Below are positions 8,392 through 18,656 of a stretch of DNA of 32,634 nucleotides, piece after piece. This stretch comes from Nocardioidaceae bacterium. Its GTDB lineage: Bacteria > Actinomycetota > Actinomycetes > Propionibacteriales > Nocardioidaceae. The notes below the pieces were generated by a model. That model worked only from the letters and a program-made list of their open reading frames with translations, did not search any database and was not told the origin of the DNA. Position 1 is the stretch's first letter, and each line of letters opens with the position of its first letter. The stretch covers positions 1 through 32,634 of the forward strand of contig JAICXL010000026.1 of NCBI GenBank assembly GCA_025980475.1, given 5' to 3'. A program made the translations under genes and the position numbers.

Positions 8392-10176
8392 ATGAGACTC
8401 ACCAAGCCACTAGCGGTGGCAGCCGCCGGTGCGCTGGCGTTGTCGATGGCCGCGTGTGGCGGCAACGGCGGCTCCAACGGCAACGGCAATCCCAGCGCGA
8501 ACCAGACCTACAAGCAGGGCGGCAACGCGGGTGCGGCGAAGGACGCCACCGCGAAGGGCCCGGCGCAACCGATCCCGAACGCCACTGGTGGCGGCACGGT
8601 GACCGTCCTCTACCCGAGCCCGGACACCGGTCTGGCCACCCTGGACCCGTCGCCCGGCTGGTCCGTGACCGGCAACGCCATCGAGCAGGACCTGGTGGCC
8701 CGCTCGCTCACCACCTTCCGGCAGGACCCGAAGACCGGCCAGATGACACTGGTGCCGGACCTCGCGACCGACCTCGGGCAGCACAACGCCAACTTCACCC
8801 AGTGGACCTTCACCCTGAAGAGCGGCATCAAGTACGAGAACGGCAAGCCGGTTACGGCGCAGGACATCAAGTACGGCATCGAGCGCTCCTTCGACACCGG
8901 CTCGCTGATCGGCCCCGGATCGCAGTACTCCACGGAGTACTTCCTCGACGGTGACAAGTACAAGGGCCCCTACGACAAGGCCACCAAGGGCCAGGACTAC
9001 AAGGGCGTCACCGTCAGCGGCAACAAGATCACCATCAAGATGAGCAAGCCCTTCCCGGACATGGACTACTGGGGCTCGTTCGAGGCGATGGGCCCGATCC
9101 CGTCGGGCAAGGTCAGTGACCCGCCGAAGTACGGCCTGCACCCCTGGGCGACCGGTCCCTACAAGGTCCAGTCCTTCCAGCCCAACCAGCAGCTGGTGCT
9201 GGTCAAGAACAACCAGTGGGACCCGAACACCGACCCGTCGCGTCACCAGTACGTCGACAAGTGGATCATGAAGTTCGACCAGGACCCGGAGAAGACCGAC
9301 CAGATCGCGCTGAGTGGCAACCAGGCCTCGCAGACCACGATCACCACGTCGATCCTGGCCCAGAACTACGCGGACGCCAAGCAGAAGCTCGGTGACCGTC
9401 TCGTCCAGGGCACGCAGCCGTGCACGAGCTTCCTCTACCCGGACTACAAGAAGATCTCCAACATCAAGATCCGCCAAGCCATTGGCTACGCCTACCCCTA
9501 CCAGGATGCCTGGGCAGCGGCCGGCGAGGTCGTCGGCGTGACTCGCGTGCCGGGCAACGCGATCCTGCCCCCGGGCCTCAACGGTCGCCAGTCCTACGGC
9601 CCGATCGACGGCCAGCAGGTGACCCACAACACGGCGAAGGCCAAGGCACTGCTCAAGGCTGCCGGCGTCAAGCCGCACACCTACACCCTGAGCTGGATCT
9701 ACAAGAAGGACGACCCGCAGGGCGTCAAGGCCTCCCAGCAGATCGAGAAGGCCTACCAGGCCGCAGGGTTCAAGACCAACCCGATCGGTGTGACCGGTAG
9801 CCCCTACGACACCTGGACCAACCCGGACGACAAGATCAACAAGTCGCTGAACATCCGCGGTGTGGCCTGGTGCTCCGACTGGCCGTCCGGCCTCACCTTC
9901 ATCCCGCCGCTGTTCCAGAGCAACCAGCTCTACAACACCGGGTACTTCTCCGAGAAGTCGGTCGACGACAGGATCAACCAGATCCCGACCATGCCGCTGG
10001 GCCAGCAGGCCGCTGCCTGGGGCGACCTCGACAAGATGATCGAGACGAAGTACTACCCGGCCGTCAACACGGGCTACCTGAACGTGCTGATGACCTACGG
10101 GAGCAAGATCGGCAACTTCCAGAATGACCCGAACTACGGTGCGCCCAACTACCGGGACATCTACGTGAAGAAGTGA
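8392..10176 (+). CDS. Extracellular solute-binding lipoprotein, family 5 (peptide-type)
   Basis: Binding subunit of the importer, 594 residues, predicted to be lipid-anchored outside the membrane. A short signal peptide (MRLTKPLAVAAAGALALS) ends in the lipobox MAAC with Cys22 as the lipidated residue, followed by a flexible Gly/Asn/Ser linker (about 23-45). The SBP family 5 body follows: TLDPSPGWSVTGNAIEQ, then LATDLGQHN, WTFTLKSGIKYENGKPVTAQD, later GLHPWATGPYKVQSF and a C-terminal RDIYVKK. Length is usual for DppA/OppA proteins. The start ATG at 8392 has GGAAGG 11 bases upstream, a somewhat long spacing. Hairpins lie on both sides of the gene, which suggests it is expressed at a level different from the permeases. 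The ligand cannot be deduced. Confidence 0.94.
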   Translation: MRLTKPLAVAAAGALALSMAACGGNGGSNGNGNPSANQTYKQGGNAGAAKDATAKGPAQPIPNATGGGTVTVLYPSPDTGLATLDPSPGWSVTGNAIEQDLVARSLTTFRQDPKTGQMTLVPDLATDLGQHNANFTQWTFTLKSGIKYENGKPVTAQDIKYGIERSFDTGSLIGPGSQYSTEYFLDGDKYKGPYDKATKGQDYKGVTVSGNKITIKMSKPFPDMDYWGSFEAMGPIPSGKVSDPPKYGLHPWATGPYKVQSFQPNQQLVLVKNNQWDPNTDPSRHQYVDKWIMKFDQDPEKTDQIALSGNQASQTTITTSILAQNYADAKQKLGDRLVQGTQPCTSFLYPDYKKISNIKIRQAIGYAYPYQDAWAAAGEVVGVTRVPGNAILPPGLNGRQSYGPIDGQQVTHNTAKAKALLKAAGVKPHTYTLSWIYKKDDPQGVKASQQIEKAYQAAGFKTNPIGVTGSPYDTWTNPDDKINKSLNIRGVAWCSDWPSGLTFIPPLFQSNQLYNTGYFSEKSVDDRINQIPTMPLGQQAAAWGDLDKMIETKYYPAVNTGYLNVLMTYGSKIGNFQNDPNYGAPNYRDIYVKK

Positions 10177-10211
10177 TCGGACCACCCGACAGGGTGAGCT
10201 GAACCGACCGA

Positions 10212-10251
10212 GTCTGTCGGGTGGGACCCCACCGGGTCCCACCCGACAGAC
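10212..10251 (+). promoter_or_regulatory. Perfect 18-bp stem-loop after the binding-protein gene
   Basis: The left arm 10212-10229 (GTCTGTCGGGTGGGACCC) is the exact reverse complement of the right arm 10234-10251, with a CACC tetraloop at 10230-10233. It starts 35 bases after the binding-protein stop and ends 65 bases before permease B. There is no following U-tract. Hairpins after binding-protein genes in importer operons are known to protect upstream mRNA or reduce downstream transcription; either role here is inference. Confidence 0.85.
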
Positions 10252-10260
10252 ACGCACACA

Positions 10261-10300
10261 GGCCCCACAGGCTCATACACGGCCCGACAGGCTCGTACAC
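10261..10300 (+). repeat. 20-bp tandem repeat, two copies, before permease B
   Basis: GGCCCCACAGGCTCATACAC at 10261-10280 is followed directly by a copy at 10281-10300 that differs at only two positions. The preceding 20 bases, the right arm of the hairpin plus ACGCACACA, look like a third, more diverged copy (CACCCGACAG followed by CACACA). The repeats end 16 bases before the permease B start and just before its ribosome site. Confidence 0.8.
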
Positions 10301-10316
10301 AGAAAAGAAGGGCGCG

Positions 10317-11314
10317 ATGTTCGCCTACATCGTCAAGCGGCTGATCTCCGGCGCCGTCGTGGTAGTCCTCATCTCGATGGGCGTCTTCGCGCTGTTCTGG
10401 TTCGGGCCCCGCAACCCGGCGCTCCCGCTGTGCAACATCGACACCAGCAACCGCTGCCGCCCCGCCATCCTGCAGGCCTACGAGCACAACATGGGTTTCG
10501 ACGACAGCGTCGTCCACCAGTACGGACTGTGGGCCAAGGGCGTGGTCGTCGGCCGCTCCATGGCGCTCGGCACCGAGTCCCACAAGTGCCCGGCCCCGTG
10601 CCTGGGCATCGACTACCGCACCAAGCTGCCCGTCTGGAAGGAGCTGACCACCAAGTTCCCGGCGACCCTCAGCCTCGCGCTCGGCGCTTCACTGATGTAC
10701 CTCGTGCTCGGTGTCGGTGTCGGCGTCCTCGCGGCCCGAAGACGCGGGACTTGGATCGACAAGTCGCTCGTGACCGGCTCACTGCTGCTCAGCTCGATCC
10801 CCTTCTACCTCGTCGCGCTGCTGGCAAGCCTGTGGTTCACGATCTCGCTGGGTCTCTTCCCCAGCACCGGTTACCACCCGATCACGCACAACCCGGCCAA
10901 GTGGTTCGCCGGTCTGATCCTGCCCTGGCTGGTGCTCGGCATCTGGGGTTCGACCTCCTACACCCGGTTCTCCCGCGGATCGATGGTGGAGAGCCTGGGC
11001 GAGGACTACATCCGCACCGCGAAGGCGAAGGGCCTGCCGGCCCGCAAGGTCGTCTTCAAGCACGCCCTCCGAGCGGCGATGGTCCCGGTGGTGACCATCT
11101 TCGGCCTCGACTTCGCCACCTTGCTGGCAGGTACGATCTTCGCCGAACGCATCTTCGGCATCGAGGGCATCGGGAAGTGGGGGCTCGACGCGGTGACGGT
11201 GAAGAACCTGCCAGTGGTCTCCACCACCGTGCTGGTGGCCTCGGTCGCCGTGGTGGCCTCCAACCTCCTCGTCGACCTCATCTACAGCGTCCTGGACCCC
11301 CGAGTGAGGCTCAC

Positions 11315-11318
<4 letters not shown>
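10317..11318 (+). CDS. Peptide-type ABC transporter permease (DppB/OppB family)
   Basis: Inner-membrane permease, 333 residues. Starts MFAYIVKRLISGAVVVVLIS, the usual DppB opening with the first helix at about 8-28. A long external loop (about 30-125) has four Cys at 39, 47, 91 and 95 (including CPAPC). Later helices include LSLALGASLMYLVLGVGVGV and SLLLSSIPFYLVALLASLWF. The EAA loop is GEDYIRTAKAKGLPARKVVF and the C-terminus is SNLLVDLIYSVLDPRVRLT. The ATG at 10317 is preceded by AGAAGG; upstream in-frame starts would run through the hairpin and repeats. The stop overlaps the next gene as GTGA. Confidence 0.93.
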
Positions 11319-12462
<1,144 letters not shown>

Positions 12463-12466
<4 letters not shown>

Positions 12467-13653
12467 CCGAGACCGTCTCTGACAGCGCCGCGAAGACGCA
12501 GGGGGCCGCCGGCAAACCCGAGCACATCCTCGAGGTGACCAACCTGCGCAAGTACTTCCCGGTGAAGTCCTCCGGTCTGATCCGGCGCACCGTCGGCCAC
12601 GTCCAGGCCGTCGACGGGGTGTCGTTCGCGGTCCCACGAGGCCAGACCCTGGGCCTGGTGGGGGAGTCCGGCTGCGGGAAGTCGACCACCGGCCGGCTGG
12701 TGACCAGGCTCTACGACCCGACCTCCGGTTCGATGAGGTTCGAGGGTCGCGAGATCGGCGGGCTCAACCGGCGGCAGATGATGCCGTTCCGCCAGGAGAT
12801 CCAGATGATCTTCCAGGATCCCTACTCCTCGCTGAACCCACGGCACACCGTCGGCACGATCGTCGGCACCCCCATGCGGGTGCACAAATCGGTCCCGAAG
12901 GACAAGGTGCTGCCCCGGGTGCGCGAGCTCCTGGCCCTGGTCGGGCTCAACCCCGAGCACTACAACCGCTACCCCAACGAGTTCTCCGGCGGGCAGCGGC
13001 AGCGCATCGGGATTGCCCGGGCGCTGTCCCTGGCGCCCAAGCTGCTGGTCGCCGACGAGCCGGTCTCAGCGCTGGACGTCTCCATCCAGGCCCAGGTCGT
13101 CAACCTGCTGGAGGACCTGCAGAAGGAGATGGACATCTCCTTCCTCTTCATCGCCCACGACCTTGCGGTGATCCGGCACTTCTGCCCGGAGATCGCGGTG
13201 ATGTACCTCGGCAAGATCGTGGAGATCGGCGAGCGCGAGACCGTCTACAACCATCCGCACCACCCCTACACGCAGGCGCTGATCTCCGCGGCACCCGACG
13301 TGAAGCAGGCCGCGATCGGGGGCCGTCGGGAACGGATCCGGCTCGAGGGCGACGTGCCCAGCCCGATCAATCCCCCCTCGGGCTGCCGGTTCCGCACCCG
13401 GTGCTCCCTGGCCCAGGACATCTGCGCCAAGGTGGAGCCGCCGTTGCTGCAGATCGGGCCGAAGCACAAGGTGGCCTGCCACTTCGCCGGCGAGCTCGGC
13501 CACCACCCGAGCCAGCCGGTGACGATGGAGCTGCTCGGCATCGACGCCCAGGGCTCACCGGTGCCGGGAAAGCAGGCAACCGACGTCGGCAACGAGCCGG
13601 GTTACGACAGCACCTGGTACGACGTGCGGACCGGCCGACCGGCCGGCGCGTGA
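12463..13653 (+). CDS. Peptide-type ABC transporter ATP-binding protein (DppF/OppF family)
   Basis: Second ATPase subunit, 396 residues. Walker A GESGCGKS at residues 67-74, Q-loop [16 protein letters not shown], signature [15 protein letters not shown], Walker [13 protein letters not shown] and H-loop [12 protein letters not shown] are intact. The oligopeptide-type extension includes [13 protein letters not shown]. The segment [23 protein letters not shown], split by the first strand, is typical for DppF. The tail beyond the extension (about 355-396, ending [11 protein letters not shown]) is a little longer than usual. Start ATG at 12463 overlaps the preceding gene as ATGA. This is the last gene of the importer operon; two small GC-rich palindromes lie around its stop codon. 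Confidence 0.93.
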
Positions 13654-13678
13654 CGGCAGCGGCGCGGGCTGCGCAGCC
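13631..13678 (+). terminator. Possible weak transcription end of the importer operon
   Basis: CCGGCC (13631-13636) pairs with GGCCGG (13641-13646) over the loop GACC just before the stop codon, and GGCT/AGCC at 13667-13678 makes a second short palindrome after it. Neither is followed by a U-run. Actinobacterial terminators often lack U-runs, but GC-rich palindromes also arise by chance here. Confidence 0.2.
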
Positions 13679-13712
13679 GGTCGTCAACCCGGTCGCCAAC
13701 CCGGTCGTGGGA
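13677..13712 (+). repeat. Short 12-bp tandem repeat upstream of rarA
   Basis: CCGGTCGTCAAC, CCGGTCGCCAAC and CCGGTCGTGGGA follow one another head to tail in the 80-bp gap between the importer operon and rarA, ending 10 bases before the putative rarA -10. A 12-base period is near one helical turn, so an operator is possible, but chance is not excluded. Confidence 0.5.
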
Positions 13713-13721
13713 CCGCCCTCC

Positions 13722-13727
13722 TAGGCT
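13722..13727 (+). promoter_or_regulatory. Putative -10 element for leaderless rarA
   Basis: TAGGCT fits TANNNT and ends 6 bases before the rarA GTG at 13734. This is the spacing at which transcription would begin on the start codon itself. There is no ribosome site between them, which agrees with leaderless translation, a common mode in actinobacteria. No -35 was recognised. Confidence 0.55.
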
Positions 13728-13733
13728 GACGGG

Positions 13734-15140
13734 GTGGAGGACGCACTCTTCGACACCCCGGCGCGGGCGGCGCCGCCGGCGCAAGGCGGCGGTTCGCTCG
13801 CCGGCGCATCGTCTGTTCGGAGATCGGCGCCTCTGGCCGTGCGGATGCGCCCGCGCACGCTCGACGAGCTCGTGGGGCAGCAGCACCTGCTCACCCAGGG
13901 GTCGCCCCTGCGCCGCCTGGTCGAGGGCGACCAGCCGATGTCGTTGCTGCTCTGGGGCCCGCCCGGGACCGGCAAGACCACCATCGCCTCGATCGTCTCG
14001 CACCAGACCGATCGCGTCTTCGTCGAGGTCTCCGCGGTCGCGGCGGGGGTCAAGGAGGTCCGCGCGGCCATCGACGCTGCCCGGGCCCGGCTGGTCGCGA
14101 CCGGTCAGGAGACGGTGCTGTTCGTCGACGAGGTGCACCGCTTCACCAAGGCCCAGCAGGACACCCTGCTGCCGGGGGTTGAGAACCGCTGGGTCACGCT
14201 GGTCGCGGCCACCACCGAGAACCCCTTCTTCAGCGTCATCTCCCCGCTGCTGTCGCGCTCGCTGCTGCTGACGCTGGAGCCACTCACCGACGACGACGTG
14301 CGAGGAGTACTCCGGGCCGCACTGGCCGACCCGCGGGGACTAGACGGGGCAGTCGAGATCGACGAGGACGCGCTCGACCATCTCGTCCGGCTCGCCGGTG
14401 GCGATGCCCGCCGATCGCTGACCTACCTGGAGGCCGCCGCAGGGGCCGCGATGGCCTCGACCGGGCAGACCGGCGGCCCGACCAGGAGCCCCCGGGACGG
14501 GAAGATCCGGATCGACCTGGCCACCACAGAGGTGGCGGTCGACCGCGCCGCGGTGCGCTACGACCGCCAGGGCGACCAGCACTACGACGTCATCAGTGCC
14601 TTCATCAAGTCGATCCGCGGCTCCGACGCCGACGCGGCGCTGCACTACCTGGCCCGGATGGTCGAGGCGGGGGAGGACCCGCGGTTCATCGCCCGGCGAC
14701 TGGTCATCCTCGCCAGCGAGGACATCGGCCTGGCCGATCCCACGGCCCTGACCACGGCGGTTGCTGCGGCGCAGGCGGTGCAGCTGATTGGACTGCCCGA
14801 GGCCCGGCTGAACCTCGCCCAGGCGACGATCGCGCTCGCGGTCGCCCCCAAGTCCAACGCGGTGATCCGGGCGATCGACGCGGCTGCCGCCGACGTCGCG
14901 TCGGGGAAGATCGGTCCGGTGCCGGCGCACCTGCGCGACAGTCACTACGGCGGGTCGAAGAAGCTGGGCCACGGGAAGGGCTACCGCTATGCCCACGACG
15001 AGGCCTATGGGGTCGCCGAGCAGCAGTACGCTCCCGACGTCGTCGCCGACGCGGCGTACTACCAGCCCACCTCCCTCGGGGCCGAGGCGGCCGTGCGGGA
15101 GCGGTGGGAGCGGATCCGGCGCATCGTGCGGGGCGGGTAG
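13734..15140 (+). CDS. rarA: Replication-associated recombination protein A (RarA/MgsA), AAA+ ATPase
   Basis: Cytoplasmic clamp-loader-like AAA+ ATPase that acts at stalled or single-strand-gapped replication forks, 468 residues. Visible: [17 protein letters not shown] near the N-terminus, Walker A GPPGTGKT, Walker [11 protein letters not shown], sensor 1 AATTENPFF, arginine-finger region [10 protein letters not shown], sensor 2 GGDARRSL, then the RarA-specific tetramerisation and C-terminal part ([28 protein letters not shown], then [19 protein letters not shown]). All key residues appear intact and length is usual. The GTG start at 13734 follows a putative leaderless promoter. The N-terminus has an extra Ala/Gly/Pro-rich stretch (about residues 9-30) before the conserved core. 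Confidence 0.95.
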   Translation: MEDALFDTPARAAPPAQGGGSLAGASSVRRSAPLAVRMRPRTLDELVGQQHLLTQGSPLRRLVEGDQPMSLLLWGPPGTGKTTIASIVSHQTDRVFVEVSAVAAGVKEVRAAIDAARARLVATGQETVLFVDEVHRFTKAQQDTLLPGVENRWVTLVAATTENPFFSVISPLLSRSLLLTLEPLTDDDVRGVLRAALADPRGLDGAVEIDEDALDHLVRLAGGDARRSLTYLEAAAGAAMASTGQTGGPTRSPRDGKIRIDLATTEVAVDRAAVRYDRQGDQHYDVISAFIKSIRGSDADAALHYLARMVEAGEDPRFIARRLVILASEDIGLADPTALTTAVAAAQAVQLIGLPEARLNLAQATIALAVAPKSNAVIRAIDAAAADVASGKIGPVPAHLRDSHYGGSKKLGHGKGYRYAHDEAYGVAEQQYAPDVVADAAYYQPTSLGAEAAVRERWERIRRIVRGG

Positions 15141-15143
15141 GGT
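15138..15143 (+). promoter_or_regulatory. Putative -10 element overlapping the rarA stop codon
   Basis: TAGGGT includes the rarA stop TAG (15138-15140) and lies 8 bases before the ATG at 15152. The intervening GGTCACCCCCC-type sequence has no ribosome site, so the downstream gene may be leaderless and separately transcribed. No -35 was recognised. Confidence 0.5.
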
Positions 15144-15151
15144 CACCCCCC

Positions 15152-15676
15152 ATGGGAGCCGTCGAGATCGCCTCGCTGTGTGCCGCCCTCGCGGTGGTGG
15201 TCGCGGTGGCGGTGACGCTCCTCCTCGTGCTGCTCGGCCGCGACCGGCGGATGCGCGCACAGCTCGACGCCGCACTGGTCGACTCCCGCGCCGAGGCCGC
15301 CGAGCTGCGTGACCGGCTCGCGGCGCTGGAGCGGGACAAGCAGCGATCGCCCCGCGGCCTCGCCGTACCCGCCGAGTTCCTGATCACCGACGCGGGCCTC
15401 GACCACCCGGGGGCCAAGCGGACCGGTGTGCCTGACCGGCTGGTGCTCAGCGCCACCGTCGGGGAACCGGTGGTGCGCGCGATGGCGTTCGTCCACGGGG
15501 TCCGCCGGGCACTGTCGGCCGAGTCGCGCAACCGGATCCGGTTCGCCATGCGCCAGGAGGTGCGCCGCTCCCGTCGACGCCGGCGCCGGGAGATGAAACA
15601 GGCCTGGCGGCAGCTGCAGGTCGAGCGAGCCTCCGGGGACGACAGCGCCCTGGGGCAGGCCAGGGACACCGCATGA
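15152..15676 (+). CDS. Membrane-anchored protein of unknown function
   Basis: I do not recognise the family of this 174-residue protein. It has one strong N-terminal hydrophobic helix (residues 5-30, rich in A, V and L), then a charged, helix-prone coiled-coil-like stretch (about 31-66, RAEAAELRDRLAALERDKQ), a compact middle (AVPAEFLITDAGLDHPGAKR, PDRLVLSATVGEPVVRAMAF), and a very basic helix with a run of eight basic residues broken once ([17 protein letters not shown]). The basic face could bind nucleic acid or anionic lipid; that is inference. The start ATG at 15152 lies directly after a putative leaderless promoter. It overlaps the next gene as ATGA and is part of the rarA-alaS block; by position it may be conserved in Nocardioidaceae. 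Confidence 0.8.
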   Translation: MGAVEIASLCAALAVVVAVAVTLLLVLLGRDRRMRAQLDAALVDSRAEAAELRDRLAALERDKQRSPRGLAVPAEFLITDAGLDHPGAKRTGVPDRLVLSATVGEPVVRAMAFVHGVRRALSAESRNRIRFAMRQEVRRSRRRRRREMKQAWRQLQVERASGDDSALGQARDTA

Positions 15677-15927
15677 ACCGCACCGTCTGGTTCCTCGCGG
15701 GCGCCGGAGCCGGTGTCTACGCGGTGGTCCGGGCCCGGCGTGCGGCCGAGGCGTTCACCCCTGAGGGGTTCGGCGACCGGTTGGCCGCCCTGGAGACCGG
15801 TGCCCACCTGTTCGGCGCGGAGGTGCGCACCGGCATGGCCGAGAAGGAAACCGAGTTGCGCCGGCGGCTGGGGCTGGCGCTTGATGGAGAACCCCACCGG
15901 CACGTCGAGAGGGAACTGGAGCAGTGA
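15673..15927 (+). CDS. Small protein, probably DUF6167 family
   Basis: 84 residues. One N-terminal hydrophobic segment ([13 protein letters not shown], about 7-19) precedes [20 protein letters not shown], and a charged helical tail follows ([21 protein letters not shown]). The opening [18 protein letters not shown] and the position directly before alaS match my memory of the small actinobacterial DUF6167 proteins; function is unknown. The ATG at 15673 overlaps the previous stop as ATGA, and its own stop overlaps the alaS start as TGATG, so translation of all three is probably linked. Confidence 0.75.
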   Translation: MNRTVWFLAGAGAGVYAVVRARRAAEAFTPEGFGDRLAALETGAHLFGAEVRTGMAEKETELRRRLGLALDGEPHRHVERELEQ

Positions 15928-18629
15928 TGGACACCGCGGAGATCCGCAGACGCTTCCTCGCGCACTTCGAGCAGGCTGACCACCACGTCGTGCCGTCCGC
16001 GTCATTGCTGCTGGAGGACCCGACCCTGCTCTTCGTCAACGCCGGGATGGTGCCCTTCAAGCCCTACTTCCTCGGTCGGGAGACGCCGCCCTACCGGCGC
16101 GCCACCAGCATCCAGAAGTGCATCCGTACCCCCGACATCGAGGACGTCGGCAAGACCACCAGGCACGGCACCTTCTTCGAGATGTGCGGCAACTTCTCCT
16201 TCGGGGACTACTTCAAGGAGGGCGCGATCGAGCTGGCTTGGGACCTGGTCACCAAGCCACAGGGCGACGGCGGCTGGGGCCTCGAGGAGAGCCGTCTCTA
16301 CCCGTCGATCCTGGCCGGTGACGACGAGGCGCTGACCCTGTGGAAGAAGGTCACCGGGCTGCCCGACGAGCGGATCGTGCGCCTGGGGAAGAAGGAGAAC
16401 TACTGGTCGATGGGCGTGCCGGGCCCCGGCGGGCCGTGCTCGGAGATCCTCTACGACCGCGGCCCGGAGTACGGTCCCGAGGCGGACTTCCCGAGCATGG
16501 GGCTGGACATGCCGACTGCGCTCGAGGACCGCTACCTGGAGTTCTGGAACCTGGTCTTCATGCAGGACGACCTCTCCGCTGTGCGCAGCAAGGCCGACTT
16601 CGACATCGCCGGCTCGCTGCCGCAGAAGAACATCGACACGGGCATGGGCCTCGAGCGGATTGCCCTGCTGCTGCAGGGCAAGGACAACATGTATGAGATC
16701 GACGTGATGTTCCCGGTGATCGAGAAGGCCGAGCAGCTCACCGGTCGGCGTTACGGCGCCGGTGGTCCACAGGGCCACGAGGACGACGTCAGGTTCCGCG
16801 TCGTGGCCGACCATGTGCGGTCGTCGATGATGCTGATCAACGACGGAGTGACGCCGGGCAACGAGTCCCGCGGCTACGTCCTGCGGCGGCTGCTGCGGAG
16901 GGCAGTGCGCTCGATGCGCCTGCTCGGCTACGAGGACAAGGCGCTGCCCGAGCTGATGCCGGTCAGCCGCGACCGGATGGGCGAGACCTACACCGGCCTG
17001 CACCGCAACTGGGAGCGGATCTCGGCGGTCGCCTATGCCGAGGAGGACGCCTTCCGGCAGACCCTGCGGGCGGGCAGCCAGATCTTCGACCTGGCCGCCG
17101 GCGAGGTGAAGCAGTCCGGCGGCACGGTGCTGCCCGGCGAGCGCGCGTTCGCGCTGCACGACACCTATGGCTTCCCCATCGATCTCACCCTGGAGATGGC
17201 CGCCGAGCAGGGCCTGCACGTGGACGAGGAGGGCTTCCGCCGGCTGATGGGCGAGCAGCGGGATCGCGCCAAGGCCGACGCGCGCGCCAAGAAGGGCCAG
17301 CACGCGGCGGCAGGCGCCTACCGCGAGGTCGCCGACGCCATCGGCGAGCCGGTGCGGTTCTGCGGCTACGACGAGGTGGTCACCGAAGGCACCGTGCGCG
17401 GGATCGTCCTGGGCGGCGCGGTCAGCCAGGCGGCCGGGGAGGGCAGCGAGGTCGAGCTCGTCCTGGACCGCACCCCGTTCTATGCGGAGGGCGGCGGGCA
17501 GCTCGCCGACCAGGGCGTGATCGAGCTGCACGACGGCGCCCGGGTCGAGGTGTACGACGTGCAGTCACCCGTCACCGGCCTGGTGGTGCACAAGGCGAAG
17601 GTGCTCGCGGGGGAGGTCCGGCTCGGCGCCCAGGCCCAGGCGCGGGTCGACGTCGAACGGCGTAGGTCGATCTCCCGCTCGCACACCGCGACCCACATGG
17701 TGCACAAGGCATTCCGCGAGGCGCTCGGCGAGACCGCCACGCAAGCGGGCTCGGAGAACTCGCCGGGTCGGTTCCGCTTCGACTTCTCGGCCACCGGCGC
17801 GGTGCCGGCCTCGGCGATGACCGACGTGGAGGCCCGCGTCAACGACCTCGTGCTGGCCGATCTCTCCGTGCACGCGGAGCTGATGAGCCAGGACGAGGCC
17901 GTGCGGAGCGGGGCGATGGCGCTCTTCGGCGAGAAGTACGGCGACACGGTGCGCGTGATCTCCGTCGGCGAATGGGCCCGCGAGCTGTGCGGTGGCACCC
18001 ACGCCCTGCGCTCGGGCCAGCTCGGGGTGGTCAAGCTGCTCGGTGAGTCCTCGATCGGCTCCGGCGTGCGGCGCGTCGAGGCGCTCGTCGGTGGCGACGC
18101 CTACCGGTTCCTGGCTCGCGAGCACGTCCTGGTCGCCCAGCTCAGCGACGTGCTCAAGGTGCGGCCGGAGCAGCTGCCCGAGCGGGTCGCGGAGATCGTC
18201 GACCGGCTCCGCACCGCGGAGAAGGACATCGAGAAGGTCCGGCTGCAGCAGCTGCTCGCCTCCGCTGCCGAGATGGCCGCCGGGGCCGAGGACGTCGGCG
18301 GCACCAGCTTCGTGGCGCAGGTCGTCGAGGGGGCCGCCGGTGGCGAAGCCCGCAGCCTCGCGCTCGACGTCCGCGGGCGACTGCCCGGTGACCGGCCCGC
18401 GGTGGTGGTGATGGTCGGCGCCCGCGGCGGCAAGCCGTCGGTCGTGGTGGCAGTCAACGACGCTGCCCGCGACCGGGGCATCTCCGCCAACGCGCTGGTG
18501 CGGGCCGCGTCGGGGGCCCTCGGCGGGTCCGGTGGCGGCAAGGACGACCTCGCCCAGGGCGGGGGCGCCGACGTGGGCCGGGCGGGTGAGGCGGTCGCCG
18601 CCGTCCGCCGCGAGCTCGACGCGCGTTGA
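15927..18629 (+). CDS. alaS: Alanyl-tRNA synthetase
   Basis: Class II synthetase that charges tRNA-Ala, with an editing site that removes Ser and Gly, 900 residues. Order: catalytic domain from the N-terminus ([34 protein letters not shown]), tRNA-recognition region, editing domain with zinc ligands in [15 protein letters not shown] and the later [10 protein letters not shown], and C-Ala domain ending in a Gly-rich [15 protein letters not shown]. All signature residues are visible. ATG at 15927 is preferred over GTG at 15924 because GGAG at 15918-15921 is 5 bases before it and only 2 before the GTG; the preceding stop overlaps as TGATG. Confidence 0.97.
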   Translation: MDTAEIRRRFLAHFEQADHHVVPSASLLLEDPTLLFVNAGMVPFKPYFLGRETPPYRRATSIQKCIRTPDIEDVGKTTRHGTFFEMCGNFSFGDYFKEGAIELAWDLVTKPQGDGGWGLEESRLYPSILAGDDEALTLWKKVTGLPDERIVRLGKKENYWSMGVPGPGGPCSEILYDRGPEYGPEADFPSMGLDMPTALEDRYLEFWNLVFMQDDLSAVRSKADFDIAGSLPQKNIDTGMGLERIALLLQGKDNMYEIDVMFPVIEKAEQLTGRRYGAGGPQGHEDDVRFRVVADHVRSSMMLINDGVTPGNESRGYVLRRLLRRAVRSMRLLGYEDKALPELMPVSRDRMGETYTGLHRNWERISAVAYAEEDAFRQTLRAGSQIFDLAAGEVKQSGGTVLPGERAFALHDTYGFPIDLTLEMAAEQGLHVDEEGFRRLMGEQRDRAKADARAKKGQHAAAGAYREVADAIGEPVRFCGYDEVVTEGTVRGIVLGGAVSQAAGEGSEVELVLDRTPFYAEGGGQLADQGVIELHDGARVEVYDVQSPVTGLVVHKAKVLAGEVRLGAQAQARVDVERRRSISRSHTATHMVHKAFREALGETATQAGSENSPGRFRFDFSATGAVPASAMTDVEARVNDLVLADLSVHAELMSQDEAVRSGAMALFGEKYGDTVRVISVGEWARELCGGTHALRSGQLGVVKLLGESSIGSGVRRVEALVGGDAYRFLAREHVLVAQLSDVLKVRPEQLPERVAEIVDRLRTAEKDIEKVRLQQLLASAAEMAAGAEDVGGTSFVAQVVEGAAGGEARSLALDVRGRLPGDRPAVVVMVGARGGKPSVVVAVNDAARDRGISANALVRAASGALGGSGGGKDDLAQGGGADVGRAGEAVAAVRRELDAR

Positions 18630-18656
18630 GGCGCCCCGCGGATGGGAGCTCGCGTG

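Noticed and set aside
10212-10251. The 18-bp stem-loop as a classic intrinsic terminator
   Set aside because: No U-run follows and the operon clearly goes on with co-directed overlapping genes; partial attenuation remains possible.
16002-17531. Minus-strand open frame of 509 codons opposite alaS
   Set aside because: Shadow of alaS; no motifs and no ribosome site.
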